From an uncultured Lactobacillus sp. (lineage in GTDB: Bacteria > Bacillota > Bacilli > Lactobacillales > Lactobacillaceae), in contig CALYQE010000006.1 of NCBI GenBank assembly GCA_945281075.1, positions 1-27,203 of the forward strand: a stretch of DNA of 27,203 nt. Reading direction: 5' to 3'. The notes beneath the pieces were generated by a model, which saw only the letters and a program-made list of their open reading frames with translations, was not told where the DNA came from and searched no databases. Position numbers and translations under genes: made by a program. How positions within the stretch are numbered: the first letter of the stretch is position 1; every line of letters starts with the position of its first letter. This document shows positions 16,845-24,018 of this stretch, in pieces.

Positions 16845-17225
16845 TTTCTATATTTTCCTTTATGATCCGAAACGACCGTTTAATTATTTTTAGTCTTGCT
16901 CACATTTTACCTGAAAATGCAGCAGCTTATAGCCTAATTTAGCAACTTTTTAACTACTTTGACCAGCTCAGTTCCTCAAACTTACTTTCCACTTTAATTT
17001 TCAGGAGCGCTTACTGACAATTCGCGCAACTTGCAGAGACCGTTATAACGCTATCGCTGAGCACAAGTCTGATCTTAATCGTAAAACCGGCAAACTAATA
17101 TGTCTGCCCTTTTCAGAGCAATTTTTTTATCATTGTAACGCGTCTATAACGCTTTACAGATTACTTTTTCAGTCGCTCTATCTGTCTGATCGTGCAATAA
17201 AAGGCCCTACTTTCACAATAAGACC
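16845..17225. other. 381-base gap without a recognisable gene
   Basis: No coding frame is supported. It must hold the promoter of the 60-aa/phosphoglycerate mutase pair, for which only weak candidates are seen. TATAACGCT occurs twice (17044-17052 and 17145-17153). The terminator of the 17226 gene occupies the right end. Confidence 0.4.
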
Positions 17226-17227
17226 TT
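17201..17227 (-). terminator. Terminator overlapping the end of the histidine phosphatase gene
   Basis: Plus-strand AAGGCCCTA (17201-17209) and TAAGACCTT (17219-17227) pair over nine positions, two of them G-U in the RNA, followed by TTTT on the minus strand. It includes the stop codon. Confidence 0.65.
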
Positions 17228-17906
17228 ACAGTTCTGCCGCATTGACGTTATAATCAACAATTTCAAAGTTACCGCTGTTATAGAGAATTCCCCTCGTAAC
17301 GCTGCCGTTATCAGGAAAGATAATATCATGCAGTCCGTCACTTTGATTCCAATACTTGATAGCCAAAGTTTTGATGAAATCACCGTGTGAAACGATCAAG
17401 ACCCGCTGTTCGTTCTTGGTCAAATCACCCAATATAGAAATCGCCTGCACCATTCGTTCATCTAGTTCTTGTTTATTTTCGGCTAAGTGGCGGGGATCAG
17501 CCTTTTTAGTTGCTTCGCGAAACTGGTAGATTCCAACCTGATTAATAATTTTCGTGACATCCTTCTCTGGTCCGATTCCGGCCGCTAAACTAACCTGTTC
17601 CCAGGTTTCTTGGATGTCATCGCCCTCAAAAGAGCCAAAGAAGACTTCACGAAATTCAGGTAATTTTTTTATTTTGCCAATTTCGGAAACCTGGTTCGCA
17701 TCCTTCATTAAATGGACAGTATCAATTGCCCTTTTCAAATCGGAAGAATACATATTGTCAAAGCGCACCTGACTCAATGACCGCGCGGTTACCTTTAGGT
17801 CATTAATTCCCTTAACGGTTAAGGGTGAATCACACCACCCCTGCACCTTGTCTAACTGGTTAAACATGGTTTCACCATGTCGGATTAAGTAAACTTCTGT
17901 TGCCAA
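17226..17906 (-). CDS. Histidine phosphatase family protein
   Basis: A 226-residue member of branch 1 of the superfamily: LIRHGET with His10 (7-13), QGWCDSPLTVKG (22-33), SSDLKRAIDT (54-63) with a phosphate-binding Arg, EFREVFFGSFEG (84-95) and VSHGDFIKTL (172-181) with His174. It belongs to the broad-specificity phosphatase group (PhoE/GpmB-like), not to the glycolytic mutases, since the mutase-specific ERHYG and WRR segments are absent. The start is TTG at 17904-17906, with AAAGGAG eight bases upstream. It follows the TSUP gene by 36 bases and is probably co-transcribed. Substrate unknown. Confidence 0.87.
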   Translation of the reverse strand: MATEVYLIRHGETMFNQLDKVQGWCDSPLTVKGINDLKVTARSLSQVRFDNMYSSDLKRAIDTVHLMKDANQVSEIGKIKKLPEFREVFFGSFEGDDIQETWEQVSLAAGIGPEKDVTKIINQVGIYQFREATKKADPRHLAENKQELDERMVQAISILGDLTKNEQRVLIVSHGDFIKTLAIKYWNQSDGLHDIIFPDNGSVTRGILYNSGNFEIVDYNVNAAEL

Positions 17907-17942
17907 TTTGCATTCTCCTTTCAGTCAAATAATGTGCATAAA

Positions 17943-18704
17943 CTATAACATATATGCCTTATAAAAGAAATAGCCGGCCTGGATAAAAGCTAATGTAGCA
18001 ATAAAAATACGCATATACTTTGCTGGCACCACCCTTAAGATGTCCATGCCCAAATAACCGCCGATAAACATCCCAATCGCCAACGGAGTTGCCTGAATCC
18101 AATAGATTTTTGATGTAAAAGCAAAAACAATTAGGGCTACCAAATTGGCCAGTCCGCAGACCACATTTTTGATTGCATTAACCACAATAAATTTTTCATT
18201 GGTAATATAGGTTAATAAAACTAGGACAATTACTCCACCGGCTGCTCCAAAGTAGCCCGTGTAAACTCCCATGGCTACCAAAGCGGCAATGTAGAAAATC
18301 TCTTGCCACAAAGGCCTTTTATGCGGCTCTAAGCCATGATGTTTAGCCGAAGCAAGTACCATAATACCTGAGCCGGCAATGAAAAATGGCACCACTTTTT
18401 CAAAGACATTGGACGGAAAAGTAAGCAGCAGATAGCAGCCAAATAGTGAGCCCACTACCGTAAAGAGAGCATAAAACGCAACCTGCCACCAATGCCCCTT
18501 TAGTTCCTTGAGTGAAGAAAGAGTGGAGCCAATGCCTGTCCAGATCAGCGCTGCATCGTTAGTCACATTGGCATAAACTGGCGGAATACCAACAGCCAAT
18601 AAAACCGGATATGAGGCAAGCGACGCCATCGAGGCTGCAGAGGATAGCAAACCCCCACCGATTCCGCCAAAGAAAATAAAAATAAGTGTAGCAATTGGTG
18701 GCAT
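17943..18704 (-). CDS. TSUP (TauE/SafE) family membrane transporter
   Basis: A 253-residue polytopic membrane protein with about seven to eight hydrophobic segments. The N-terminal half has GGIGGGLLSSAASMASL and the inverted second half YFGAAGGVIVLVLLTY, the repeated glycine-rich motif of the sulfite exporter TauE/SafE family, and NAIKNVVCGLANLVAL is typical. Family members export sulfite, sulfoacetate or related organic anions; the substrate here is unknown. GGGAG precedes the ATG by ten bases. It is divergent from the HAD-like gene, with a shared promoter region (18705-18781). Confidence 0.88.
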   Translation of the reverse strand: MPPIATLIFIFFGGIGGGLLSSAASMASLASYPVLLAVGIPPVYANVTNDAALIWTGIGSTLSSLKELKGHWWQVAFYALFTVVGSLFGCYLLLTFPSNVFEKVVPFFIAGSGIMVLASAKHHGLEPHKRPLWQEIFYIAALVAMGVYTGYFGAAGGVIVLVLLTYITNEKFIVVNAIKNVVCGLANLVALIVFAFTSKIYWIQATPLAIGMFIGGYLGMDILRVVPAKYMRIFIATLAFIQAGYFFYKAYML

Positions 18705-18719
18705 ATCAAGAAAACTCCC

Positions 18720-18748
18720 TTAAATTAGACAATTAAATTTATTATAAT
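18720..18748 (+). promoter_or_regulatory. Promoter of the HAD-like gene
   Basis: -35 TTAAAT (18720-18725), 17-base spacer, perfect -10 TATAAT (18743-18748), 33 bases before the ATG. The -35 is weak. Confidence 0.5.
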
Positions 18749-18781
18749 GCAATTAGCAATAAAGTAAGAGGTAAATTAATC

Positions 18782-19438
18782 ATGAGCAAGTTTAAAACAT
18801 TAATTTTCATTTCTGAAGGAACCATCTTAAACGAGCAGGCAGCTGAACGTAACGCACTTAAGCAAACTTTAGCCGCGTTTCAGCATGAATTTTCGCCAGC
18901 GGAACGATTAAAATACAACAATTTGCAAGCGCAAAGCAAACTTTTGCACTTTAATGAGCGCATTGAATTGCTTTTAAAGACCTATTTCCCAGCAAATCTA
19001 ACCCAAGCACGTATTTGTTTCTGGGAAAAAATGAAGGATCAAAAACAGCTTAACAAAGATGCGGTCGCATTGATACCCCAAATTGCCAGTCAAGTCAATC
19101 TGCTGCTTTTTTCCAAAGAAAAAAGGAAAATTATGACCAGTCGTCTAGCAGAAAATGACCTGTTAGCATATTTTACAAAATGTTACGTCCAAGAAGATTT
19201 CGCCCAAGCATTGCCTGATAAAAGCGTATTTCACCAGTTGCTTAACGAGCAAAAGCTCGACGCAAGCTCCAGCTTAATTATCGGGACTGATTTGACAGAT
19301 GAAATTCAGGGCGCAGTCAATGCCGCTATCCCATCGCTTTGGCTCGCGCCTAAGAAAGTTAAAATGCCAATTAGCCCAAGGCCAACTCTTCACTTAAGCA
19401 AATTAAGCGACTTAATATTTTACCTTGAACTAAGCTAG
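18782..19438 (+). CDS. HAD-fold protein with degenerate catalytic motifs (probable pseudoenzyme)
   Basis: The 218-residue product follows the YjjG/YfnB-type HAD layout: N-terminal motif I, an alpha-helical cap (about 15-90), motif II, motif III and motif IV. Each is recognisable but altered. Motif I, normally DxDGT, is ISEGT (10-14), so the nucleophile Asp is Ile10 and the acid/base Asp is Glu12. Motif II keeps Ser111 and motif III keeps Lys147 in PDKSVF. Motif IV, normally IGDSLTxDIxGA, is IGTDLTDEIQGA (167-178), losing both metal-binding Asp positions. A phosphatase reaction by the usual mechanism is unlikely. AGAGG precedes the ATG, and the frame is intact. Confidence 0.75.
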   Translation: MSKFKTLIFISEGTILNEQAAERNALKQTLAAFQHEFSPAERLKYNNLQAQSKLLHFNERIELLLKTYFPANLTQARICFWEKMKDQKQLNKDAVALIPQIASQVNLLLFSKEKRKIMTSRLAENDLLAYFTKCYVQEDFAQALPDKSVFHQLLNEQKLDASSSLIIGTDLTDEIQGAVNAAIPSLWLAPKKVKMPISPRPTLHLSKLSDLIFYLELS

Positions 19439-19440
19439 TT

Positions 19441-19446
19441 TATAAT
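19441..19446 (+). promoter_or_regulatory. -10 element upstream of the DJ-1 gene
   Basis: A perfect TATAAT 30 bases before the DJ-1 ATG, with a modest TTTACC at 17 bases upstream. Confidence 0.45.
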
Positions 19447-19476
19447 AAAGGAGATAAAGATTGCGAGGTAAAGCAA

Positions 19477-20061
19477 ATGAAAAAAACAGCAGTAGTATTT
19501 GCAGATGGCTGCGAAGAAGTTGAAGGATTAAGTGTAGTTGACGTTTTGCGCCGTTTAGGCATCAAGACTGATATGGTTGGCCTGAACAGTGTTCACGTCA
19601 ACGGTGATCATCAAATCAAACTAACCTGCGACAAAATTGTGGACGATAGCTTGTTAGACTATGACCTGGTTGCTTTTCCCGGTGGCAAAACCGGTGCGGA
19701 AAACTTGCGTGATCATGAGCAGTTAAAGGCACTCATGGTTAAGCGGCACAATGAAGGCAAGTGGGACGCCGCAATGTGTGCCGCTCCGATTGCGCTCGCG
19801 CGCTACGGCGTCCTAGCTGACGCGGACTACACTTGTTATCCCGGTTTTGACCAGCAAACTAAAAAAGATGCACCAACTGGCCATTTTAAAGAAACAATCA
19901 CGGTAACCGATCAGGAACATAAGATCATTACCAGCCGCGGTCCTGCCACAGCTTGGGCATATGCATATGCGATTGCCGAAGCGCTTGGGGTTGAAACAAA
20001 AGAACTAAAAGCCGGCATGTTATACAACTACCTGGCCGATCAAATTCAGGACAGCTTATAA
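19477..20061 (+). CDS. DJ-1/PfpI family protein
   Basis: A 194-residue class I glutamine-amidotransferase-like protein of the DJ-1/YajL group. The nucleophile elbow AAMCAAPIAL (98-107) contains Cys101, and an N-terminal acidic pair GCEEVE (11-16) supplies the Glu that contacts the Cys in this family. The conserved TSRGPATAWAYAYAIAE (152-168) completes the signature. The third position of the human-type triad is not present as His; YPGF (121-124) is found instead, as in the bacterial YajL group. Family members act in oxidative or carbonyl stress; the reaction is disputed. GAGG precedes the ATG and a strong terminator follows. Confidence 0.88.
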   Translation: MKKTAVVFADGCEEVEGLSVVDVLRRLGIKTDMVGLNSVHVNGDHQIKLTCDKIVDDSLLDYDLVAFPGGKTGAENLRDHEQLKALMVKRHNEGKWDAAMCAAPIALARYGVLADADYTCYPGFDQQTKKDAPTGHFKETITVTDQEHKIITSRGPATAWAYAYAIAEALGVETKELKAGMLYNYLADQIQDSL

Positions 20062-20065
20062 ATTT

Positions 20066-20104
20066 AAAAGTGGTAGAACTTGTCAACGATGCTCTACCAC
20101 TTTT
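20066..20104 (+). terminator. Terminator after the DJ-1 gene
   Basis: AAAAGTGGTAGA (20066-20077) pairs perfectly with TCTACCACTTTT (20093-20104), with a T run after it. Confidence 0.92.
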
Positions 20105-20150
20105 TTATCTTACTATTATTTAAAAAATGCAATCTAGCGAGGCCAAAGCA

Positions 20151-20861
20151 ATGCTAACTGATGCTCACTGCCATTTGGAAAACAATCCCAGCTTGGCACA
20201 ACTGCAAATTCAAAATGGAATTAAGTCGATTATCAACTGTCAAAATCCCCAAGAATGGTCAACCAATCTTCAGCTGACTGAACATAAGCAACCACTTAGC
20301 TTTGGTATTCATCCCTGGGATGCTGATAAGCTTACCTTCGAAAGTGTCCTGCCCTACCTTGAAAAAGCCGATGTTATTGGTGAAATTGGTCTTGACTCAG
20401 TCTGGACGAAAAACAGCCTAGCACTTCAAACACCGATTTTTACAAAACAAATTGCTTGGGCTTATACCCAACAAAAGCCGGTAATTCTGCATACTAAAGG
20501 CTGTGAAGAACTTATTTTACACACAATTCAAAAGTATCCAAACCGCTATCTGATTCATTGGTATGACAGCCCCAACTTCCAGCAAGAATATCTTGCTGCC
20601 GATTGCTATTTTAGCTTCTGTCTTGCGGTTTTAAGCGATCCCAGCATCGTCAAGTTGGCAAAAACCGTTCCGCTTGAGCGAATGCTGGTTGAAACTGACG
20701 GTTTGGGTTCGGTTGAATGGCTAGAAAAGCGCTCAATCAAAGCTGAAGAATATCCTAGCATTTTAGCGAAAATAATTACTGCCTTGGCCAAACTTCGTAA
20801 TATTGATCAAGAAAGATTAACCGCGCAGTTAGCAAAAAATTTGAATGAATTTTTGAGATAA
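20151..20861 (+). CDS. TatD family metal-dependent hydrolase
   Basis: A 236-residue amidohydrolase-superfamily protein, related to TatD DNases. The metal ligands are all visible: DAHCHL (4-9, His6 and His8), VIGEIGLD (75-82, Glu78), VILHT (111-115, His114), IHWYDS (135-140, His136) and VETDG (180-184, Asp183). The frame is open from 20127, but the ATG at 20151 directly precedes LTDAHCHL and has GAGG eight bases upstream. TatD proteins are nucleases acting on single-stranded DNA or RNA. It is monocistronic after the DJ-1 terminator, and I see no clear promoter. Confidence 0.87.
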   Translation: MLTDAHCHLENNPSLAQLQIQNGIKSIINCQNPQEWSTNLQLTEHKQPLSFGIHPWDADKLTFESVLPYLEKADVIGEIGLDSVWTKNSLALQTPIFTKQIAWAYTQQKPVILHTKGCEELILHTIQKYPNRYLIHWYDSPNFQQEYLAADCYFSFCLAVLSDPSIVKLAKTVPLERMLVETDGLGSVEWLEKRSIKAEEYPSILAKIITALAKLRNIDQERLTAQLAKNLNEFLR

Positions 20862-20914
20862 ATAATAATGCTTTAATTCATATTTTTAGTACTATGTTCG
20901 TCTTCGAATAAATA

Positions 20915-21565
20915 TTACAGTCCAAATAATAAGGTAGGTATTTCTTTATAAGCTCCATCTATTCCCTGATCGTCAAGCCATTTTCTTAATTGTTTAACGG
21001 AAGTTTCGCCAATTTTCTTGTTTTTTCCATGTAACTTTTTAACGTCTTTTTCTACTTGCGGCATTTGTTTTAAGGCGACTTGCTTGCCTTTTTCGTCAAA
21101 CAGATCCATAACTTTCATTTCTGCTTTAACAAGTGGCTTAAGTGCCTTCTTTTTGACATTAATGTTATAGATATTATTACTGTCTAAACTTACCCAGCCT
21201 TGATTTTTTCCACTTTTATCAACAATGTGCGCAGCTATGGCAGTCTTTGCTGTGCCATATTCGGTTACCTTAAAACGAACTTTTTGAGCAATTAGCTTCT
21301 TTACAACTTTCTTACTATATGGTTCTCCTTGCGGTGAAGTAAAATTAGGAAACAAAACAGCATCATTAGTTAGTCTAAAAATATAGCCAGCCTTAGCCAG
21401 TCGTTTCGCTGGAATAATTTGTAAGCTTTCTTTTTCCGAGCTGGTGCTCTCCTGAACAGCTTCATTTGCTGCATAGACTCTAGCACGTTCTTTTCCAACA
21501 CCAGCAAGTGAAAATAATAATGTAATTGCCGATATGATAATATACAGATTTCTTTTGCGTTTCAT
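20915..21565 (-). CDS. Secreted protein of unknown family, paralogue A
   Basis: A 216-residue protein with a Sec signal peptide: basic MKRKRNLY, a hydrophobic core at about 7-23, likely cleavage near VYAANEA (30-36). The mature part is basic and has no membrane or cell-wall anchor. It shares its whole layout with the neighbouring 21865-22494 gene: RLAKAGY(I/V)FRL (55-65), HIVDKSGKNQGWV (113-125), a central YNIN, VKAEMKVMD and a C-terminal KKIGxxSVxxLxxWL...IPxLL block (about 184-214). AGGGAGG precedes the ATG. Its promoter (21605-21633) overlaps an inverted repeat. Function not recognised; a secreted, lineage-specific protein is the safest description. Confidence 0.82.
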   Translation of the reverse strand: MKRKRNLYIIISAITLLFSLAGVGKERARVYAANEAVQESTSSEKESLQIIPAKRLAKAGYIFRLTNDAVLFPNFTSPQGEPYSKKVVKKLIAQKVRFKVTEYGTAKTAIAAHIVDKSGKNQGWVSLDSNNIYNINVKKKALKPLVKAEMKVMDLFDEKGKQVALKQMPQVEKDVKKLHGKNKKIGETSVKQLRKWLDDQGIDGAYKEIPTLLFGL

Positions 21566-21604
21566 TTGAGCCTCCCTAAATCACTAACATCATTTCTTAT
21601 CTGC

Positions 21605-21633
21605 ATTATACTGTTGTTACAATTATATTTCAA
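21605..21633 (-). promoter_or_regulatory. Promoter of secreted paralogue A
   Basis: Minus strand -35 TTGAAA (21628-21633), exactly 17 bases, perfect -10 TATAAT (21605-21610), about 40 bases upstream of the ATG. Confidence 0.75.
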
Positions 21634-21651
21634 TCATATTATAATTGAAAT
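21627..21651. promoter_or_regulatory. Inverted repeat overlapping the -35 of paralogue A
   Basis: ATTTCAAT (21627-21634) and ATTGAAAT (21644-21651) are perfect 8-base arms around nine bases. One arm contains the -35 hexamer, so the repeat is a candidate operator. Confidence 0.5.
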
Positions 21652-21795
21652 ATTAACATAAGCTATCTGCTTTCCTGTTTCATCCCTCTTATTTTCCTGC
21701 AAGAATATTTTCCTGCCGCTTGCTTGAATACTTTTTTAGGGTCAAGAATATCTTCTTAGCTCGGTTTTTTCAGATCGTCATTTGTGTGGTCAAGC

Positions 21796-21831
21796 AAAAA
21801 AAGCAATAAAGTTAATCTTTATTGCTTTTTT
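21796..21831 (-). terminator. Terminator after secreted paralogue B
   Basis: AAAAAAGCAATAAAG and CTTTATTGCTTTTTT (21817-21831) form a perfect 15-bp stem with a five-base loop and T runs on both strands. Confidence 0.9.
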
Positions 21832-21864
21832 CGTTAACATTTAATATTTTTTCTCAATAAACTG

Positions 21865-22494
21865 TTAGTATCTTGGGTATTCCCCAATTAAAAGCGCAGG
21901 AATGTTCTTGTATTCAATTTCAGTTAGCCAGTTTTCTAATTCCCTGACTGAGGCTTTACCAATCTTTTTGTCCTTATGGCGCAAGTGACTGGCAATTTTA
22001 GTTACCTTCTTCATTTGCTTTTTAGCCGCTTTCATTTTCATAATGTCAGCATTATCCATTACTTTTAGTTCAGCCTTAATGAGCTGGTGTAAACTTTGAC
22101 GTTCGGAATTTATATTATAAAGATCACTGACAATATTCACCCAACCGCGATGCTTGGCAGTCTGATCAACCAAATGAACTTGAACACCATTACGCAAAGA
22201 ACTAACCTGATCAATTTTGAACAAAACTTGATTATCGATCAATTGTCTTACTTCCGCTTTTGGTAAAGTTTCAACTTGATGGGCGTGTACTGACATGCGG
22301 GCATCCTTATTAAGCCGAAAGACATAACCGGCCTTAGCTAACCTTTTTTCGGCTATCCGATCAGTCTTAGCCTCTTTCAGGTTCTGATTTGCTTTAGCGG
22401 CCGCGTCAATCTTAGCGGTAGCAATTGCACCCGTCGCAAGCAAAAATAACCCAACAGCGGCTGAAAATGCCACAAGTTTTGCGCTCTTTTTCAT
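21865..22494 (-). CDS. Secreted protein of unknown family, paralogue B
   Basis: A 209-residue protein with a clear Sec signal peptide (MKKSAKL, hydrophobic core about 7-25, small residues ATGAIATA then IDAAAKAN as possible cleavage sites). It is homologous along its length to the product of 20915-21565: KRLAKAGYVFRLNKDA (50-65), HLVDQTAKHRGWVNI (107-121), DLYNIN, IKAELKVMD and KKIGKASVRELENWL...IPALL (about 176-204). The mature protein is basic. GGAG precedes the ATG, and an extended -10 TGTTACAAT (hexamer 22527-22532) lies upstream. The two genes are separated by a strong terminator, so they are tandem duplicates with independent transcription. Function unknown. Confidence 0.82.
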   Translation of the reverse strand: MKKSAKLVAFSAAVGLFLLATGAIATAKIDAAAKANQNLKEAKTDRIAEKRLAKAGYVFRLNKDARMSVHAHQVETLPKAEVRQLIDNQVLFKIDQVSSLRNGVQVHLVDQTAKHRGWVNIVSDLYNINSERQSLHQLIKAELKVMDNADIMKMKAAKKQMKKVTKIASHLRHKDKKIGKASVRELENWLTEIEYKNIPALLIGEYPRY

Positions 22495-22526
22495 TAATAT
22501 TTCTCCAAATCAATTATTAATTACTT

Positions 22527-22534
22527 ATTGTAAC
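22527..22534 (-). promoter_or_regulatory. Extended -10 promoter of secreted paralogue B
   Basis: Minus strand TGTTACAAT, with -10 TACAAT at 22527-22532 and a modest TTAATG 17 bases further upstream. Confidence 0.5.
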
Positions 22535-22668
22535 ATGAGTTAGTTAATTCATTAATGTTTTTTATCATTAACCCCTTGATTTAATTAAAAACAGCGCGTT
22601 TTTGCTCCCTGAAAATTCTGATGAAGCTTTTTCATTTAGTCCACTTTCATTTACTAAACTAGTAAAAT

Positions 22669-24000
22669 TTAGCCCTGATTGAGCTCAGCTTGCTTCAATG
22701 CAACTCGTTCTGAAATTTTAATGAACGGAATATAGAACAATGTACAGACAGCCAAAATAATAATTTGCACGAGTACTACTTTCCAGTCGCCACCACTTGC
22801 CAATATTCCGCTTAAGATTGGGGGTGTTGTCCACGGTACCAGATAAGCTAACGGCTTAACAAAGCCAATTGCAGTTGCAAAGTAACCAATTAATGAACCA
22901 ATCACGGGACTTAGTACAAAGGGTATAATCATCGGAATATTAAAAACAATCGGGAAGCCAAAGATAATCGGTTCGTTAATTTCAAAAATTCCGGGGATAA
23001 TCGAAAGCTTCACAACATCCTTATACGGCTTGTAATGCGACACTAATAAAACAGCAATAATTAATGCAATGGTTAATCCGGTACCACCCATTTGTGAATA
23101 AACGGTCACAAAATCAGTATTAATAATGTGAGTTGCTTGTTTTCCGGCCTGAACAGCAGCCATATTTTCATTCATATTAACTAAATTCAAAGGGTCAAGC
23201 AACGAACCGTTAATTACCGTTTGATGAATGCCTAAGGTGTATAAGAAGTTGCCAGTTGAGTATATCAGCAAAAAGCCTGGCAATGAGGTGTTAATTGAGC
23301 GCAGCGGCTCTTGAATCAAGCGTGAGATTAGTGTCACTAAGTCAGCATTAAAGGCGGCAAATAGAGCCGCAATGATGCCAAAAATACTCAAAGTTAGTAA
23401 AGATGGCAGCAAGACAGAAAAGCTTTGACCTACGGCAGGCGGAACCTGCTCGCCAAGGTTAATCTTCAAGGCTTTAACTTTAGACAGCCGCAAGTATATT
23501 TCAGTTGCCAGCAAGCCAATAATAATGCCGGCAAACATTCCAGTCGTTCCAACTTGCGAATATAAGACTGCTCCTGTAACCTGAACGGCCTTTTTTGCAC
23601 CATCAGGAGTAAGGCTAACGTGAATCGCCAGCATGATAAATACTGCTGATAATGCAATTGCAGATGCAGAAATCGGATTATCATATCCTTTGTTTTTGGC
23701 TAAATAAAATGCAATCATTGGAGCAACTAGAATGCTGGCGACATTCAATGTCCCATTAGTTAGCGCCGTTCCAAATACTTGAAACTTTAACAGCATTTCC
23801 CCTTTTAACAGCCAAGTAAATAAAACATTATTAAAAAACACGGCAATTCCAGCCAGAATAAACATGGGCATTAGGGTGGCGAACGCATCACGCAAGGAGC
23901 GCAAATGCACCTGATTGCCAATTTTTACTGAAATATCCGTGAACCGATCCAAGAACACTTGCAGTTTTGGATGGGCCTGCGTACTAGTAGAATCCTTCAT
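22669..24000 (-). CDS. PTS sugar permease IIC, lactose/cellobiose family
   Basis: A 443-residue membrane permease of the Lac family (CelB/LacE type), which imports and phosphorylates beta-glucosides or cellobiose together with IIA and IIB. It has an N-terminal segment LRSLRDAFATLMPMFILAG (33-51), about eight to ten membrane segments, GIHQTVINGS (257-266) and the hallmark EINEPIIFGFP (340-350) of this permease family. There is no fused IIA or IIB domain, and none is encoded nearby, so those subunits must come from elsewhere. GGAGG precedes the ATG. It follows the GH1 gene by 18 bases and is the second gene of the operon. Confidence 0.92.
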   Translation of the reverse strand: MKDSTSTQAHPKLQVFLDRFTDISVKIGNQVHLRSLRDAFATLMPMFILAGIAVFFNNVLFTWLLKGEMLLKFQVFGTALTNGTLNVASILVAPMIAFYLAKNKGYDNPISASAIALSAVFIMLAIHVSLTPDGAKKAVQVTGAVLYSQVGTTGMFAGIIIGLLATEIYLRLSKVKALKINLGEQVPPAVGQSFSVLLPSLLTLSIFGIIAALFAAFNADLVTLISRLIQEPLRSINTSLPGFLLIYSTGNFLYTLGIHQTVINGSLLDPLNLVNMNENMAAVQAGKQATHIINTDFVTVYSQMGGTGLTIALIIAVLLVSHYKPYKDVVKLSIIPGIFEINEPIIFGFPIVFNIPMIIPFVLSPVIGSLIGYFATAIGFVKPLAYLVPWTTPPILSGILASGGDWKVVLVQIIILAVCTLFYIPFIKISERVALKQAELNQG

Positions 24001-24018
24001 TTTTCATACCTCCAGAGG

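Noticed and set aside
17044..17153. Two copies of TATAACGCT as a regulatory repeat
   Set aside because: Nine-base direct repeats 100 bases apart are expected by chance in AT-rich DNA, and no promoter is placed around them.
17140..17156. CTATAACGCTTTACAG as a cre site
   Set aside because: Best alignment to the cre consensus gave about 10 of 14, much worse than the gal and beta-glucoside sites.
22649..22666. TTTACT/AGTAAA hairpin as the terminator of the PTS permease gene
   Set aside because: Only 6 bp, all but two A-T, with no T tract on the minus strand.
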